A program made the position numbers and the translations under genes. The notes beneath the pieces are model-generated. The model was not told the DNA's origin. It made no database searches and worked only from the letters and a program-made list of their open reading frames with translations. DNA of 64,000 nucleotides from Serendipita indica DSM 11827 (lineage: Eukaryota; Basidiomycota; Agaricomycetes; Sebacinales; Serendipitaceae): the NCBI GenBank assembly GCA_910890315.1, contig CAJVGD010000011.1, forward strand, positions 62,001 to 126,000, read 5' to 3'. Below are positions 1 through 11,915 of this stretch, piece after piece. Every line of letters starts with the position of its first letter. Position 1 is the first letter of the stretch.

Positions 1-2
1 CC

Positions 3-689
3 TTTGCACCCCCGCACCCAGACGAAGCGACACCCCCGAGTTTGCCACCACTATCGTCCTCACATCCGACGCAGAGCGCCATGAAAACGCGCATAGCTGC
101 AGGCGGAATCTCGATCAAACACCTTCAAGCTAATCCCGTCCCGATTCTTCGTGTACCTGCTCCTCCGCGCTCCCGATCAGGTTCCTCTTTGGCTTCCGTC
201 TCTTCTAGAGACGCAGAAGCCAGGTATGAGCGGTTGGCCGCCACATCCTCCCCTCCTGGAATTATTAGACCTCCCGGAGACGCGAACGAGGATGGCATGG
301 AGCTCAAATTGAGCCGTCTGCGGCTCACGACCGATCTTCCGAGTCCCGAAAGATACAACAACTCGACGGCCGCATCGTCTTGTCTCGAGCTTCCTATACC
401 TAGATCGCAGAAGCGGACAAAGATACATGCCTCACGCGAGGCGTCGTGCTACGATGACTCGGATGTGGATCGTATAGATCCGTTTCTTACATCACGTGGA
501 CAGGGCAATACTGCGACAGAAGGAGAGCCGCAGTACCTGACTATCCGTGGCGTCGACAGTGTTCGTGTCGGAAAGCGACAGGAGAACGTGGAGGGAATGC
601 CTTGGAGGAACGCGAGTATACTCTTCTCGGGATCAAACATCTCCATCCCATCTTTTAGCGACTCAAACCCTGAACTCGTGGCTGCATAG
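3..689 (+). CDS. 3' end of a disordered Ser/Pro/Arg-rich protein (5' partial)
   Basis: The reading frame is open from the left edge and ends at a TAG at 687-689, so only the last 228 codons are visible. No ATG can be assigned as the true start because the frame continues out of the window. The protein is rich in Ser, Pro and Arg and has no recognisable domain, membrane segment or coiled coil. The steady open frame and ordinary codon use support coding. The function is unknown; it could be the tail of a regulatory protein. Confidence 0.6.
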   Translation, partial: FAPPHPDEATPPSLPPLSSSHPTQSAMKTRIAAGGISIKHLQANPVPILRVPAPPRSRSGSSLASVSSRDAEARYERLAATSSPPGIIRPPGDANEDGMELKLSRLRLTTDLPSPERYNNSTAASSCLELPIPRSQKRTKIHASREASCYDDSDVDRIDPFLTSRGQGNTATEGEPQYLTIRGVDSVRVGKRQENVEGMPWRNASILFSGSNISIPSFSDSNPELVAA

Positions 690-1084
690 AATCTTTCCAT
701 CATAATACCCTATAGACCCTTGTTCCCTTCACTGTATTGTACTCGTAGGTTGGATTTAAAGCGCCCCCAATAGACAATGTTGTAATTTCCTCTAGACGAA
801 CACAAATGAGATCGTAAAGTTTGGGGGAGAGTACCCATTTCTCTTCAACTCGGGGTAGACACTTTCGTGTTCGTCTCGAATGTGGGTATGCTCTTCGTAT
901 AATTCGGTAGCAGTGCGCATTGGGTTCGGATGGAGCCTCTTATTGGCGTGGTGTACGAACCAGAGGTCAGCCAGCTGCGAGAAACCATTATTCTAGGAGA
1001 TGTCTTGTTCCTTTGCTACAGTGGGATTTCCGTCATGAAAAGCCAATTGCCTCTGGAATCGGCTGTAACTTGTTCGAAGCGTGG
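690..1084. other. Intergenic stretch, no gene seen
   Basis: This is the 3' flank between a plus-strand gene end and the tail of a possible minus-strand gene. It has short open frames on both strands but none with splice signals or protein-like composition. Confidence 0.5.
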
Positions 1085-1537
1085 TTATAGAGGCAATGTC
1101 AGTGCAGAAAAGTCGCTCCCTGTGCGATTGTGAGTACCAGTCGGGATTTCTAGTCGTCGTGCAGTGTGTAGGGAGACGAGAACCGTGTTAGGCTGCCTCG
1201 AATCATTGTCACGAAAGTCAAGGAGACTGATGTCGCCGTTTAGAGACTTGATTCCATCGAAATGAAAGCCGTGTAGGAGTCTCAGTGCTACATTGGTAAA
1301 TTCGATCCAAGAAGTGCTCGCTTGCTGCGCTGAGACTCACTATTCCTGACGGAGTGTTTCCAGTTCGGAGCTCAGAGTTGTTGATAAAGTGGTTTTAATT
1401 ATCTGAATCACGTCTGCCACACCTGGAGGCTGTTTTGGATATGCGAGAGTTGACACCTGCTTCAAGAGGTATGCGACAAGTCTATGGATGTCTACTGTAT
1501 CGTTGGGATTTGGATTCTCTGACGCTGGTAGAGTCAT
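1085..1537 (-). CDS. Possible small gene of unknown function
   Basis: Two protein-like segments lie in series on the minus strand. The first starts at ATG 1537 (MTLPASENPNPNDTVDIHRL...) and runs to about 1350; the second covers about 1290-1085 (...LLHGFHFDGIKSLNGDISLL...) and ends at a TAA. Between them is a good GTGAGT donor at 1339 and a GTAG acceptor, but using these leaves the second segment one base out of phase. A weaker donor (GTCAGG) just upstream restores the frame. The model may therefore have an unusual splice site, a sequence error, or be a remnant. A CAG acceptor directly upstream of the ATG hints at a further 5' exon. No family was recognised. Confidence 0.35.
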
Positions 1538-1810
1538 CGAATTTCGAGTCTGAAAGGGAGGGGATCGAGTTGGAGTGGTCAGCTCTTTCGATAAGGATTC
1601 AATAAATCAAGTAATTGACCTTCAAGCTTACTACACGAGAAGCCTAAATTGCGCGCGTGATAAGGAATGCTGACAAAAGCGAGAACCAAGAAAGATTCTG
1701 ATTGGGTCATCGAACGGATGATGCCATTAGACGTTCGTAGGCCTATGAATCTTATATGACACCATCGCGACCTCGTCCCGGACTCACAATCCTGACCTCC
1801 AACACTCTTC

Positions 1811-3177
1811 ATGTCTCTCCCAGCTACACACAAGGCCCTCGTCGTTGTCGAACCAGGAAAAGTGGCCGTAAAAGAGCAGCCCTTGCCAAAATATGGCGAC
1901 GACGAGCTGCTCGTCAATGTCAAGGCGGTCGCACTCAACCCGACGGATTGGAAGGTATTTCAGATGTATTGGCGCTTTTTAGTAGTCATACTAAGTATGA
2001 CTAGCACATTGACAATCTCCTCAAACCCGGCCAGTCGATCGGATGTGACTTTGCCGGTGATGTCGCCGCTGTGGGCAGTAACGCCCAAAGCAAGGGTTTC
2101 TCTGTTGGTGATCCTGTCGCCGGGTTTATTCGCGGAGGATTTGTCGTGCATGACAATGGCGCGTTCCAGGGCGAGTACACACATATCCCGAGTCGATACA
2201 CATCTTAATCCCTTACAGAATATGTCGCGGCTCTCCCAGAGAACGTGAATACTTTCACACACACAGTTGGATCCTTTACTTACTCGACTTGTAGATATGG
2301 CACAAGCCCGCTTCCTTGCCCTACGAAGACGCGGCACCAATGGGTGGAATTGCGCTGAGCACAGCTGTTCACGTAGGTCATCGTTGTTGCCGTATATATA
2401 CAATTCTAACTGGATTTCAGGCCATTCACGGCACACTTAATTTCCCCTACGAATCCACAGACCCTCAGCCCGTAGGTTACTAGCTTCCCTTATCACTCGA
2501 AAGCTGAACCTCCATAGATCCTAATCTGGTCAGGGGCAACTGGCAAGTTCATTACTCGTCATACGAATCAATTCCTCATAAATACACAGGAGTCGGCATG
2601 TACGCCATCAAAATAGCCTCCCTCGCTGGTCTCAAAGTCGTCACTACTGCGTCTGAGAAGAATTGGGAACTCGTCAAGTCACTCGGCGCCGACGCTGTCT
2701 TTGATTACAAGGACCCGCAGGTCGTCCAAAAGATTCAACAATGGGCGCAGAGTTCAGGACATGGTCCACTTAGGGCCGCTTTGGACACAATATCCGAGCA
2801 CGGTAGCACGAATCTGTGTGTCGAAGCGGTTGGGCAGGGTGGTAGGGTCATCACACTCCGTACGTTCAGATTTTAGCACTGAGGGCGTATGACTAAAGGA
2901 AATATGATTAGTGCCGCCTCCGAAAGAATTTGATAGCAAGGGCGCGGAGGTCAAGACCATCCTCGTTTACACAACGCTCAAGCCCAAGAACGCAGATGAC
3001 CACCGCAAAATGGCCGAGTGGTACAAGAAGATTCCGTCTTACATCGAAAGCGGCAAACTTTACAAGGGCATCGTGCCGCTCAAAGTCTTCCACGGGTTCG
3101 ACCAACTCCCAGAAGCAATCGATTACGTCCGTCAGGGCAAAGTTAGCGCACAAAAACTCGTGGTCACACTCAAGTAA
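1811..3177 (+). CDS. Medium-chain reductase, zinc-binding-dehydrogenase-like (enoyl reductase/quinone oxidoreductase type)
   Basis: Eight exons: 1811-1954, 2005-2170, 2219-2244, 2295-2372, 2421-2471, 2518-2542, 2590-2859, 2912-3177; 341 residues. The N-terminal GroES-like half (KALVVVEPGKV, NPTDWK, GCDFAG) is followed by a Rossmann fold whose glycine motif GATGVGMYAIK starts near residue 161, and by the VVTTAS and GGRVITL strands. The family transfers hydride from NADPH to enoyl or quinone substrates in the cytosol; the substrate cannot be told here. Introns 2 (2171-2218) and 6 (2543-2589) need GC donors (GCGAGT, GCAAGT) to keep the conserved sequence. A paralogue with every intron at the same place lies at 30900. 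No targeting signal is seen, and the structural-zinc cysteines are absent. Confidence 0.9.
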
Positions 3178-3267
3178 GGCTCGTGACCTGAGAATTTTCT
3201 CGTCTGACGGCATCAAAAGCAAAAATCTAGCGAGTAGAATGTAGATCACACCATAAACGCAATAAAA

Positions 3268-4895
3268 CTATGCGAATGCTTGGATTCCCGTAATGGCTTT
3301 GCCCAGGATAAGAGTGTGTATATCGTATGTACCCTCGTAGGTATTCGCCACCTGCAAATTCGCAACGTGCCGGCCGATATGGTATCTACCACAATCAGCA
3401 GACGGTTAGGCGAGTGGAATAGAGACGTACTCATCACTGCAAGCGTTGCCCCCAAGAACATCCAACAGTATCCGTGCATGCATCAACGCCTTTCCACAGT
3501 TGTTCCTCTTGACGAGGCTGACCATTTCCGGTGCCCAAGCCCCTTGGTCCTTTAGTCTGCCAACTTGCAGACTCGCACCCAAGCCGAGCGCAACCTCTGT
3601 GTGGGCGTCCGCCAGCTTCTTCTGTACAAGTTGGAAACTTGCAATGGGTTTCTTGAACTGTTTACGCTCTAGCGCATATGTCCGTGCACGGTCGAGACAG
3701 TCTTCAAGTGCGCCCATGACACCCCAGCTAATTCCGTAGCGGGCATTGTTTAGGCAGGAGAAGGGCGCGCCAAGCCCTGAGCCGTGTGGAAGGAGAGAAG
3801 TCGACGGAGCGTGAACGTTGTCGAGGAAGATGGAGCCCGTGAGCGAGGCCCGTAATGCAAGTTTGTTCTTGATGGCTGGGGCTGTCAAGCCTTCCATTCC
3901 CTACACATTTATAAGTATATGCTAATAAGAGAGGATGAAATGGTCAACCTTTTCAAGGAGGAACCCACGGACTTTGCCGTCCCATTGACATCGAGCCCAT
4001 ACAACAAAGAGGTCCGCAACGGGAGCGTTGGTGATCCACGTCTTGCTTCCATTCAAAACGTAGCCATCACCTTTCTTCACCGCCGTAGTTTCCATTCCGG
4101 CGGGGTCCGATCCATTATTGGGTTCGGTCAAACCGAAGCAGCCTATCAGTTCTCCTTTGGCTACAAAGTATCAGACTCTGCCTATACATCTTGATGTAGA
4201 GTTACCGAGTAGCGGTAAATATTTCTCCTTTTGCTCCTCTGTCCCAAAGGTATTGATAGGGTGCATAACGAGCGAGGACTGAACAGACATCGTCGAGCGG
4301 TATCCAGAGTCGACTCTACTCGGATTTAATAGAAATGCCAACCCAACGATCTGGAACGCACCTCTCCACCTCTCGGGCAATGAGTCCATAGGCAACGCTG
4401 CTTACACCGGCGCATCCGTAACCCTTGATAGTTGCACCAAGAAGTCCAAGACTCCCCATCTCTTTGAGTATACTTGCGTCGAAACCTGTCAAACATTAGC
4501 GTGACTCGAAATTACAAAACAAACTGACCTTCTGTACGGTACGCATCCAACACTCGTGGAAGCAGTTTCTCTTGACAATATTCCTTTGCCGTATCCCTTT
4601 CAATCTCGTCAGACGCCGCCTATATGAGCACAAGAATTCCTCTACCGGACGGCAATCTCCTCCTCTGAAAGCAGCGACTCCAAATTCAACGGGTCCTATA
4701 CAAATTTAGAGGTGCTTTCAATCTGATTATGGACACACCTCGTGGTTGTACGGCACAAATTCTGCAAAAGATAAGCATGAATCGCTTCCGAAAGGTCGAC
4801 ATACTGGAGACGCTAGCCATTGTCCTACAACGCATTCTTATTGCATTAGAAGGCGCAGAACGGATCGAACGAGCGGCAGATTGCAGGAAAGCCAT
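3268..4895 (-). CDS. Glutaryl-CoA dehydrogenase, mitochondrial
   Basis: Nine exons on the minus strand: 4805-4895, 4739-4761, 4646-4695, 4529-4596, 4362-4485, 4206-4315, 3949-4160, 3431-3900, 3268-3385; 421 residues, normal for the family. The enzyme is an FAD acyl-CoA dehydrogenase that oxidises and decarboxylates glutaryl-CoA to crotonyl-CoA in lysine and tryptophan breakdown in the mitochondrial matrix. The start [14 protein letters not shown] is Arg/Ala/Ser-rich, as in a matrix presequence. Characteristic segments are EGYGCAG-like [40 protein letters not shown], and TYEGTYDIH near the C-terminus, whose Glu (about residue 400) is the catalytic base of the family. Ends 90 bp downstream of the convergent reductase gene. 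All exon joins keep phase. Confidence 0.93.
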
Positions 4896-5128
4896 GTCGA
4901 GGGAGGAAACAAGTCACGCTCTCGACCGGTTGATCCGGGACGGACCTTACCCTGCAACTTGGCTCATAATCCAATCAGACTAAAGGCATCCAACAGTAAT
5001 CGTGTTAGACCTTGTATGATGTACACAAGTCGATGACTGACAAACAACGAATGAAAAAATAATCAAAAAAAGATAAGTGAGTGCGATAGAGAGAACGAGA
5101 TGGGTCAAAGAGGGTGTATGTGTAGAGT

Positions 5129-8100
5129 TTATGAACTCGAGTCAGCAAGAGTGATAGTGACCGCGTTGGGACTGGGACTAGGGGGGAGAATGAAAGAATC
5201 TGCGTCTCCATCCCTACCGTTCATCCACGGTGTGTTGGGGGTCACAGGACTTGTCGGAAGCGTCACGCCAAGTGAGGTGGATAATAAGCCAGGCGACGCG
5301 AATGGTGAATGGAAAAATGCAGATGGGGGAGGCGACACACCCTGGGTCGCGTACTTTGACTCCTCGACTGGAGCCAGGAGTTGTGATGTCTTATCAGCAG
5401 CACTGGGCGATCTTCGTCGAACCATGACTGGGGGAGGACGGAGAGAGTTGGACGGCGTGGAGCTCATCCCGCTCATTGTGCTCTGGGACATTTCCGTAGG
5501 AGAAGGAAGTGCAGCGGCAGCAGAGTGCGAGGCCATATGTCGGATAGGACGATCTGACCCGAGGTTGAGCGGCGCTGGAATATGTCGCGTGCGTCCAGGT
5601 TCAGCAAGCACAAGCGTCTGCCCACTCTTCAAATCGTCCCGGCTCGGCATTCTGAGACGCGGAGGATTCGAAGTGGAAGGGGCAAGCTGTTGATGCTGTT
5701 GTTGAGGGATGGACGACGTCGACGGGACTGCCAATGTCGATGGACTGGGCTCCGTCTTTCGTGGTGCCCCACTCAACGCAATTCTATCCAACCCAAACGG
5801 CGACGTGGGCGAAACACCACCAGTGAGCGGTGGGGTATGCAACGACGCCGACGAACTGGGTGTCATGGGTGTATGGAGCGGCGTCGAACCGACCATGAGC
5901 GCTCCAATACGCGCATACATTGCATCCTGCGACGAAGAGCTCCGGTTGGCACTCGTAGCCGCCGCCTCTTTGCTACCCGGAACACTAACGAGGTTCATCG
6001 CCCTTGCACCATTTCCGACCGTGAGCGTCGGTGTCGAGGTCGTGTTCAAGGTCGTACTGGTAGTCGCACTCCTACTTCGCGGTATCGTAGGTGACCGAGC
6101 ACTGCTCGTGAGTCCACTGCGTTCAAAGTAACCCCAAAGCTGGGCCTCGTCCGCTTCACTGAGCTCGGAAATCATCGAAGGAATAGGGAGCGATGGTCGC
6201 CGCTTTGGATTGAAACCAGGCGTCGACGAAGAGGGGGGTGGCACATAGACAGGGCGAGATGCAATTTTCTCATGCACGCTCGGTCCCTCGACAGGCGTGC
6301 GCTGAATGCGGCTGATCGGCGATTGTGTAAGTGGTTTAGTATTGGATTCAATTGGCCTGGGAGCGTAGTTTCCTGTCATGCCGCTCCTTGGCGAAGCCCT
6401 CGGTGTCGAAGGTGAGATACGGGGGAGCGTTTGTTGGGTTGCCGAGAGGGGTGTATTCGAAGGCGCCTTGGACGAGGATGATAGTGTGGGAAGCGCACGC
6501 GTCGAACGCTCCGGTGAACCGGTGGGAGATTCTGGGATTTGCGCCCTCGGTGGTGGTCGTCCGCTAATGGGTGAACCCGAGTAGGGCGAACCAGAAAATG
6601 GAGAAGGAGATTCTGAGTGGCTCTGGCTGAAAAGGTTGACGTGCGCGGTTGTCACGCCATCAGCCCCAGCCGCGGATCCGGTGGTAGTAGCGTGGTACCA
6701 ATGCGTGTTCTTGCTTCCCACCACCACGTCATCTGAATCAAGCGGCTCGATGATAGAACGTCCAGATGGCATTGAGAGAGATAATGCCGGTTTGGGTTGG
6801 TTGGCGCGCACACGCCCATGTGCATCCATCGGCAAGGGAGCTCGGTAGACTGCCGCGTACCGGTTCTGCGCCCGCTGAGGGTTAACACTAGCCGCTGCTG
6901 CCGATGTAGTTGTTGCTAGGGATGTGGGCGTACTAGACAGTGCCATACTCCCAGCTGACGGTTCAGCGACGCTGGCTTTGGGACCTCCAGCTCTGTACGT
7001 CCTTGTAGAGGTGGGCACCTGAGCATGGTCAATGTGTGAATAAATAGTGGCAACCCTCGTCGTCATCTCCGAATTGGAAAGCGAGGTCAGCGCAGGGGAC
7101 GAGTTGGAGTGGGAGTGGACGTTGGGCATAGATGCGCTCGTTTTTAAACCACCTTTGGCAGACCCAGGTACTTGAACAAGATTGCCGTCCCCCTTGTTGA
7201 CTTCTTCTCCCACTAAGGAAGCTACATCAGATTCAGGCTTAGCGACCCCCGTCATGGAGGTGCCTGACGAGCCGGTCCGACTCGTAACATCTAGAGGGCC
7301 GAATTCAGCTCTAGTCAAGTTGCGCACAATGAAAAACTTACCACCGGTACCTTGTGTCGTCGACTTGTCCATGTGGGGGCTCATGTCTTTTGGATCGTCA
7401 GACTTTGTCGATACTGTCGCCGCGACTGTTCTCGCGCGTGCACGAGCCAGTGCAGCCGGGATAACAGCCGTAGGCGGCGTCGCAACCGGCGAGGACAAGG
7501 ATGATGCAGCAGGCTTTCTAGACACCGAACGCTGTTCCGCTAAACGAGCTGCTGCGGTTGCAGAATGTGCCAAAGGGGGATGGGAAGAAGCATCCTTTTT
7601 CTCCGCGTCAGTCGGCTGCCGCCCTTGAGTGGTGGTCTCGACCACCGATTTGATCAATTCTGCACCCAGGGGCAGAGACGACGATCGTTTTCTTGGCGGT
7701 CTCGTGTTGGTTACGTCGTATGTGCAAGGTGTACGCGCGACAGTAGTCGTTTTAGTCGGGGGCACTGGGACAGGAAGCTTGACACGCTGCGCAGTCAATG
7801 TCGTTTGTTGTTGTGCCGTACGCGTTTGGGTGATCGAAGTGCTGACAAACGTACTAGGGGCGGAGTTGGTTTCGGATGGCGGGGTTCTCGGTCTCGCAGA
7901 ATTAGAAGCAGAAGGCCGATCATCCACGTGAGGGGAATCTGCAAGTGCGTACGGATGCGGTCGTCTGAGCGTAATGAGCGGCGCGGAGCCAACGCCTGTT
8001 GCTTTCTGATCCGCGACAACGGAGGAAGATGCATGTGTGGAAAGGAGATCATTGAGAGACTGCTTTGGGTGAACTCTGTGGACCTGAGGCTTGCCAAAAG

Positions 8101-9828
8101 TGGCTCTCGCATTCAGAACTGCTTCGGACGGACTTGATTCGTAGAGTGAGATGCTGCGACGACCGACTGGATTCGCCTTTGGGGGGCGTGCAAAGGATGC
8201 GGCAGGTCCGGATGAAGCAGCATTTGTCGAATTCGAAGCCACCGGGGGTCGTGGTCCAATGGTCAAAGTAAAAGTTGTCCCTGGTACCATAGATGGAAAG
8301 ACTGAAGAAGCAGAGACGACGAGCGGTGGTTTCGTCGTCTTCTTCCCATCATCCTTCTCTACAGGGGACGAGGGTGCCGGGGGTGTTTGGATGGGAATAT
8401 GGTACGACCCATTCGATGAGCCTGAATTGGAACTCGAGTGACCGCCCGATGACTTTTTTAACCGAGCTGGGCCAGAAGCCGAAGCCGTCGAGGGAGGTAC
8501 AAATGCACTGGGGGCAGCTCTTGTGTCCGTGCTCGGGGGTTCTCCATGGCCAGAAATGCTTGAACTCTTCTTTCGAATGAATTGCATTTGTGGGAATCGT
8601 CGGCTTCCTATTAGAGTTGCAGACGGGGGTTTAGTCAGTATGTGAACGGGGGAAGAAATGTGAGAGAAAATGAAGGGCGGTCGAGTGTGTGAGACGCGTC
8701 GCCAGCGCGTCCAAGTGCACTCCGCACGACTATTGAACCCAAGGGCGTCGGTCGGTCGTAATTCGCGATTAGTCGTTTTGTGTTGGAGCAGAGTGGAAGC
8801 AGACACGGCCTGATGTCGGCGTTGATGGAGGGACAAGAGGTGCGGAGGCCGTTATGTATGATCGACAATTGGGGGCGGCGATGGAGGGGGTATCCATGGA
8901 AATGCGAGATGAAAGTTTGGATTACTCACCGCTGCCGTCTTGCTGGTGCTGGTCATCGCTCAACGAGTCTTTGCTCTTCTTGTGTCCAAAACGCAAAGAT
9001 GAGCTCCAAGACGAGGAAGAGGAAACACCAAACGCGTTTCTCCCTCGTTCGCGGTCGCGTTGGTCGGCGTAAACGCGTGTCCCGCTGAGGCTCATAATGT
9101 TATGTCCTGGCCACTGGGCAGGAGTCCGCGGTCTTGAAGACTTGTGAGGCGCGTCGCCGAGCGTGCTTTCGAGTGCGGAGAGCTGAGTCTGGTATAAAGG
9201 AAAGAGTTGTTAGAGAGAGAGGGGAAGAGAGAAAGAGAAACAAGCTTTGTTTGTGATGGCGTACCTTGACATGGGCGGTCAATGTTCTCTCCGCTGGTTT
9301 AGACTGTGTTCTTGATGTGGATGGACGAGCATCAAGAGCAAGTTGAGCTTCTTTCCTCTGTACAAAACAAGATGATTAGCCTCGAATGACCGGACAACTT
9401 GGAGCGACTTGCCGTTTCGTACAAGCTGACGACTTGACGGGTATTCATAAGTAACTAGAAATGACTGTGTGAGCTCGTCGTCGTCGTTGGAGCCAACGTC
9501 TGCGGGTGTGAGAGGCGCTGAATGCCAGTTGCCCTCTGTCGACGCGAGCCTGAAGGGCCTTTTTGTCGTCGGTCGAGGAGGACACAGCACAGACGCAGCT
9601 AGCAGTAGCAGACGGGTCCAAGATCTCTCCGTGAATGGGATGACAAGAAGTCCATGTGCTCGACATGATTCGACACTGCCCTCGCTCCAGTCGTTGCGTC
9701 TCGGGTCGGTAAGCACCCGGGGAGCCGAGTACTAGAAACACTAATCCCCCTCCGATGTATCTTATTCACTCCGTTTGGTCATCAAATACAACGCCACTCA
9801 CACCTTGGACCCCGCCGCTGCCGGACAT
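5129..9828 (-). CDS. Large low-complexity Ser/Pro/Thr-rich protein, unknown
   Basis: Five exons on the minus strand: 9804-9828, 9466-9740, 9265-9357, 8930-9188, 5129-8607; 1,376 resid. in phase. Start is ATG 9828 (MSGSGGVQ). The last exon is a single 3.5-kb frame dominated by Ser, Pro, Thr and Ala with no fold I can name; it includes basic patches (MQFIRKKSS, KRRPSLPIPS, VRRRSPS) that look like phosphorylation sites. The middle exons are short but protein-like (STWTSCHPIHGEILDPSATA; RKEAQLALDARPSTS). The join 9466/9357 uses a weak GTCATT donor and is the least certain. The intron 8608-8929 is 322 nt, about six times the local norm. A disordered scaffold or regulatory protein is plausible, but no function is claimed. 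Confidence 0.7.
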
Positions 9829-10158
9829 GACTCTCCTCCCCTCGGACTCTCCCACAAACTACCCCGCGGTGGCTTTTCTCGGCCTCTACATGTAACCGAG
9901 CCGATGTAGACAACCCCCAGCTATGGGTACAACCTATATTCCAGGTTTTGGCTTGGGTGACCAGAGGCTATGACAAGTCTAATCTCCAATTGTCTCATGT
10001 AGCATCAACTTATATTATGAGGTTTAGTGACATTGGGTAAATCCCACGTCACTCACTCAGTCTCTCCTTTGTCGGCCTCGACAACCAGGAGCTGTGCCCT
10101 ATAGACAAAAACTCACACTTTCAGCATCGAATCACTCAGGAGAGTCACAATCCACCCA
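9829..10158. other. Divergent intergenic region
   Basis: This stretch separates the start of the low-complexity gene from the F-box gene and presumably holds both promoters. The last hundred bases (from about 10060) are the beginning of a segment repeated before the second F-box copy at about 12300. No coding signal is seen. Confidence 0.5.
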
Positions 10159-11800
10159 ATGGAGCCCAGTACACAGAGCCATGAAGCTGCGCCCGTGGAC
10201 GACAGACGACATCTAGCTGATGAAAGCGATGATTGTGTCCAAATGTCTAAAGAATCGATTGAACTCATGATTCAACCCGTAAGTAGCGTATACTTGGACG
10301 AAATGCGTCTCCTGATATCACCATCTAGGCGCCGCGCTCTCACACGTCGGCTCAAATCGTTGCAACTTCCGCCAATACGAATTTGGCGGATCTGAAAGGG
10401 ATCCCAGAAGCTATCTTCCCACTTCCACTCGAATTGCTTTCCCAAATCGTACGCATTCATGTGCTCGAGCACAAGGGCTCCATCTGGGTCCCAATGCACG
10501 TATGCAGGGCATTTAGATCAGCCACTCTGCTCAATAGCAAGCTCTGGAACTCGTTGTCAATCCCAACCGAGAGCCAGAGCTACCACAGAGTAGCAACGAC
10601 CATGACAATGTGCGCGACTGAAGACCAGCTGGCTTGCGCATTATCATATTCTCAATCATCCACATTCGACCTCGAGATTCATCCCTCTCCCGCTCTATTT
10701 ACCAAGTTGCTGCCCCTCTTTAATGCCAATAAGCCGGGCGCGCAGATCCGTTCACTCTACGCGCATCGCCTGAAGCAAATCCCGGAAGACCTGTATGATC
10801 AATGGGATCTATCAAGTCTCGAGATTCTGGACACTCAAGATCCGGTCTTAGTGAAGAGGGCGTGGCAAGATTCAAAAGTCATTCACACACTGAGAACAGA
10901 CATGTCCATTTTTCTTCAACTTGAGATCATGGGATCTCAGTCAACAATCTGCGAGCTAGGGTTGGATGGGGACGACAGCATGCCCACATTTCCACCTATA
11001 TTGGACGCCTTTGAGTCACTAACTACCTTGCGGATTACTTGTTGGTACTTTATTCCCCCCAAAATACATCTGCCGCGACTTCGAAGCCTGACATTGTCCG
11101 GTGTCGCGCCTTTTTGGCCATTCGAGTGTCCAATCCTCGAATACTTGAGTCTCTCATCACCAAAGCCACCAGATGACAATGAAATCATTCACCTTCCAAG
11201 TGTCAAAGAGATCCACTTCATTGACATTGGCTGGATTCTACATTTCGACCTCCCGGCGGTCGAGATTGTTACCCTGGTAGAACATAACAGGACGGAAGCG
11301 GAATTGGTACTAGATATGATATTTCCTACCAGCGTCAATTCTCAAGGTTTGATGCCGCCGTTGAACCCCTTGGTCGTTGACTTTCGTTTGCTCTCTATTG
11401 ACATGGACCCCCTTATCCTACTACTTCGCCGACTCAATCGATGTGTCAAACTTGTCATTGGGCCTAATGCCATTGACCACAGCTTCCTCGATGTCTTGTG
11501 CCCCCTTTGGGACGAAGAGGCAGAGTTAGAAGCTGCAGAGTTGAGAAATAATATTCCACTCCCAACTCTGGAACATCTTTGCATCGATTTCTGGCACATT
11601 ATCGATAATCTGACTTGGGAACTTGCAGACCGAGAGTCCGCAGAGGCAGAATTGCGGGCGACTTTCACTGAAGCTTGCCTCGATTTTCTGGAGCGAAGGA
11701 AGAAATATGGGTGCCCTCTGAAGCGGCTTGAAATCACTTTCTCTAGTAACGACCTCGATGATGCTTGGTTTACACTTGTTTAGCATTGTACTCAGGACGA
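10060..11800 (+). repeat. Tandem duplication, unit A (F-box gene, intact)
   Basis: The segment from the F-box promoter to just past its stop is repeated downstream at about 12300-14045 at roughly 90% identity by eye, in the same orientation. Shared landmarks include the leader GGAGAGTCACAATCCA, the first exon and intron, and the 3' block ending ACTCAGGACGATA. Confidence 0.8.
10159..11783 (+). CDS. F-box-like protein
   Basis: Two exons, 10159-10278 and 10329-11783, joined over a 50-nt GTAAGT...TCTAG intron; 524 residues. The F-box-like segment around residues 62-110 (FPLPLELLSQIV, VPMHVCRAFRSATL, SKLWNSLSI) has the usual Agaricomycete pattern of Leu-Pro-x-Glu-Leu-Leu, a Val-Cys-Arg and a Leu-Trp. 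Leu-rich segments follow (ESLTTLRITCWYF, LPRLRSLTLSGVAP, CPILEYLSLSS), as in F-box proteins whose C-terminal leucine-rich part selects substrates for an SCF ubiquitin ligase. This role is inferred from family. The gene is one of a tandem pair; its partner is broken. The stop at 11781 is followed by more protein-like sequence, so an alternative 3' end cannot be excluded. Confidence 0.8.
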
Positions 11801-11844
11801 TAAAGCACGAGTCTATTGTGACTGTTCGCACCGAGCGCTTTTCA

Positions 11845-11915
11845 CTTTGAAAGATTGGGCTGAAGAAGCAGTTGTCGCGGCAAAGGGGAAATTGACCGTA
11901 GATGTTCCCCCCTCG
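11845..11915 (+). pseudogene. Fragment resembling exon 5 of the neighbouring NLR gene
   Basis: A short open stretch encodes LKDWAEEAVVAAKGKLTVD. It matches the end of NLR exon 5 at about 15280-15330 (IKDWVEEAAVVVEEKWTVE) at both protein and DNA level: about 36 of 48 bases agree by eye over the core. It lies between the two F-box copies, out of frame with the first. It is probably a leftover of a duplication that also involved the NLR gene. Confidence 0.45.

Noticed and set aside
1579-1938. 119-codon minus frame upstream of the first reductase
   Set aside because: It overlaps exon 1 of the reductase on the other strand; its downstream part could not be joined in phase to the small gene at 1085-1537.
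5582-8441. Several plus-strand frames of 90-200 codons opposite the low-complexity gene
   Set aside because: Antisense shadows of a 3.5-kb exon without splice sites or domains of their own.
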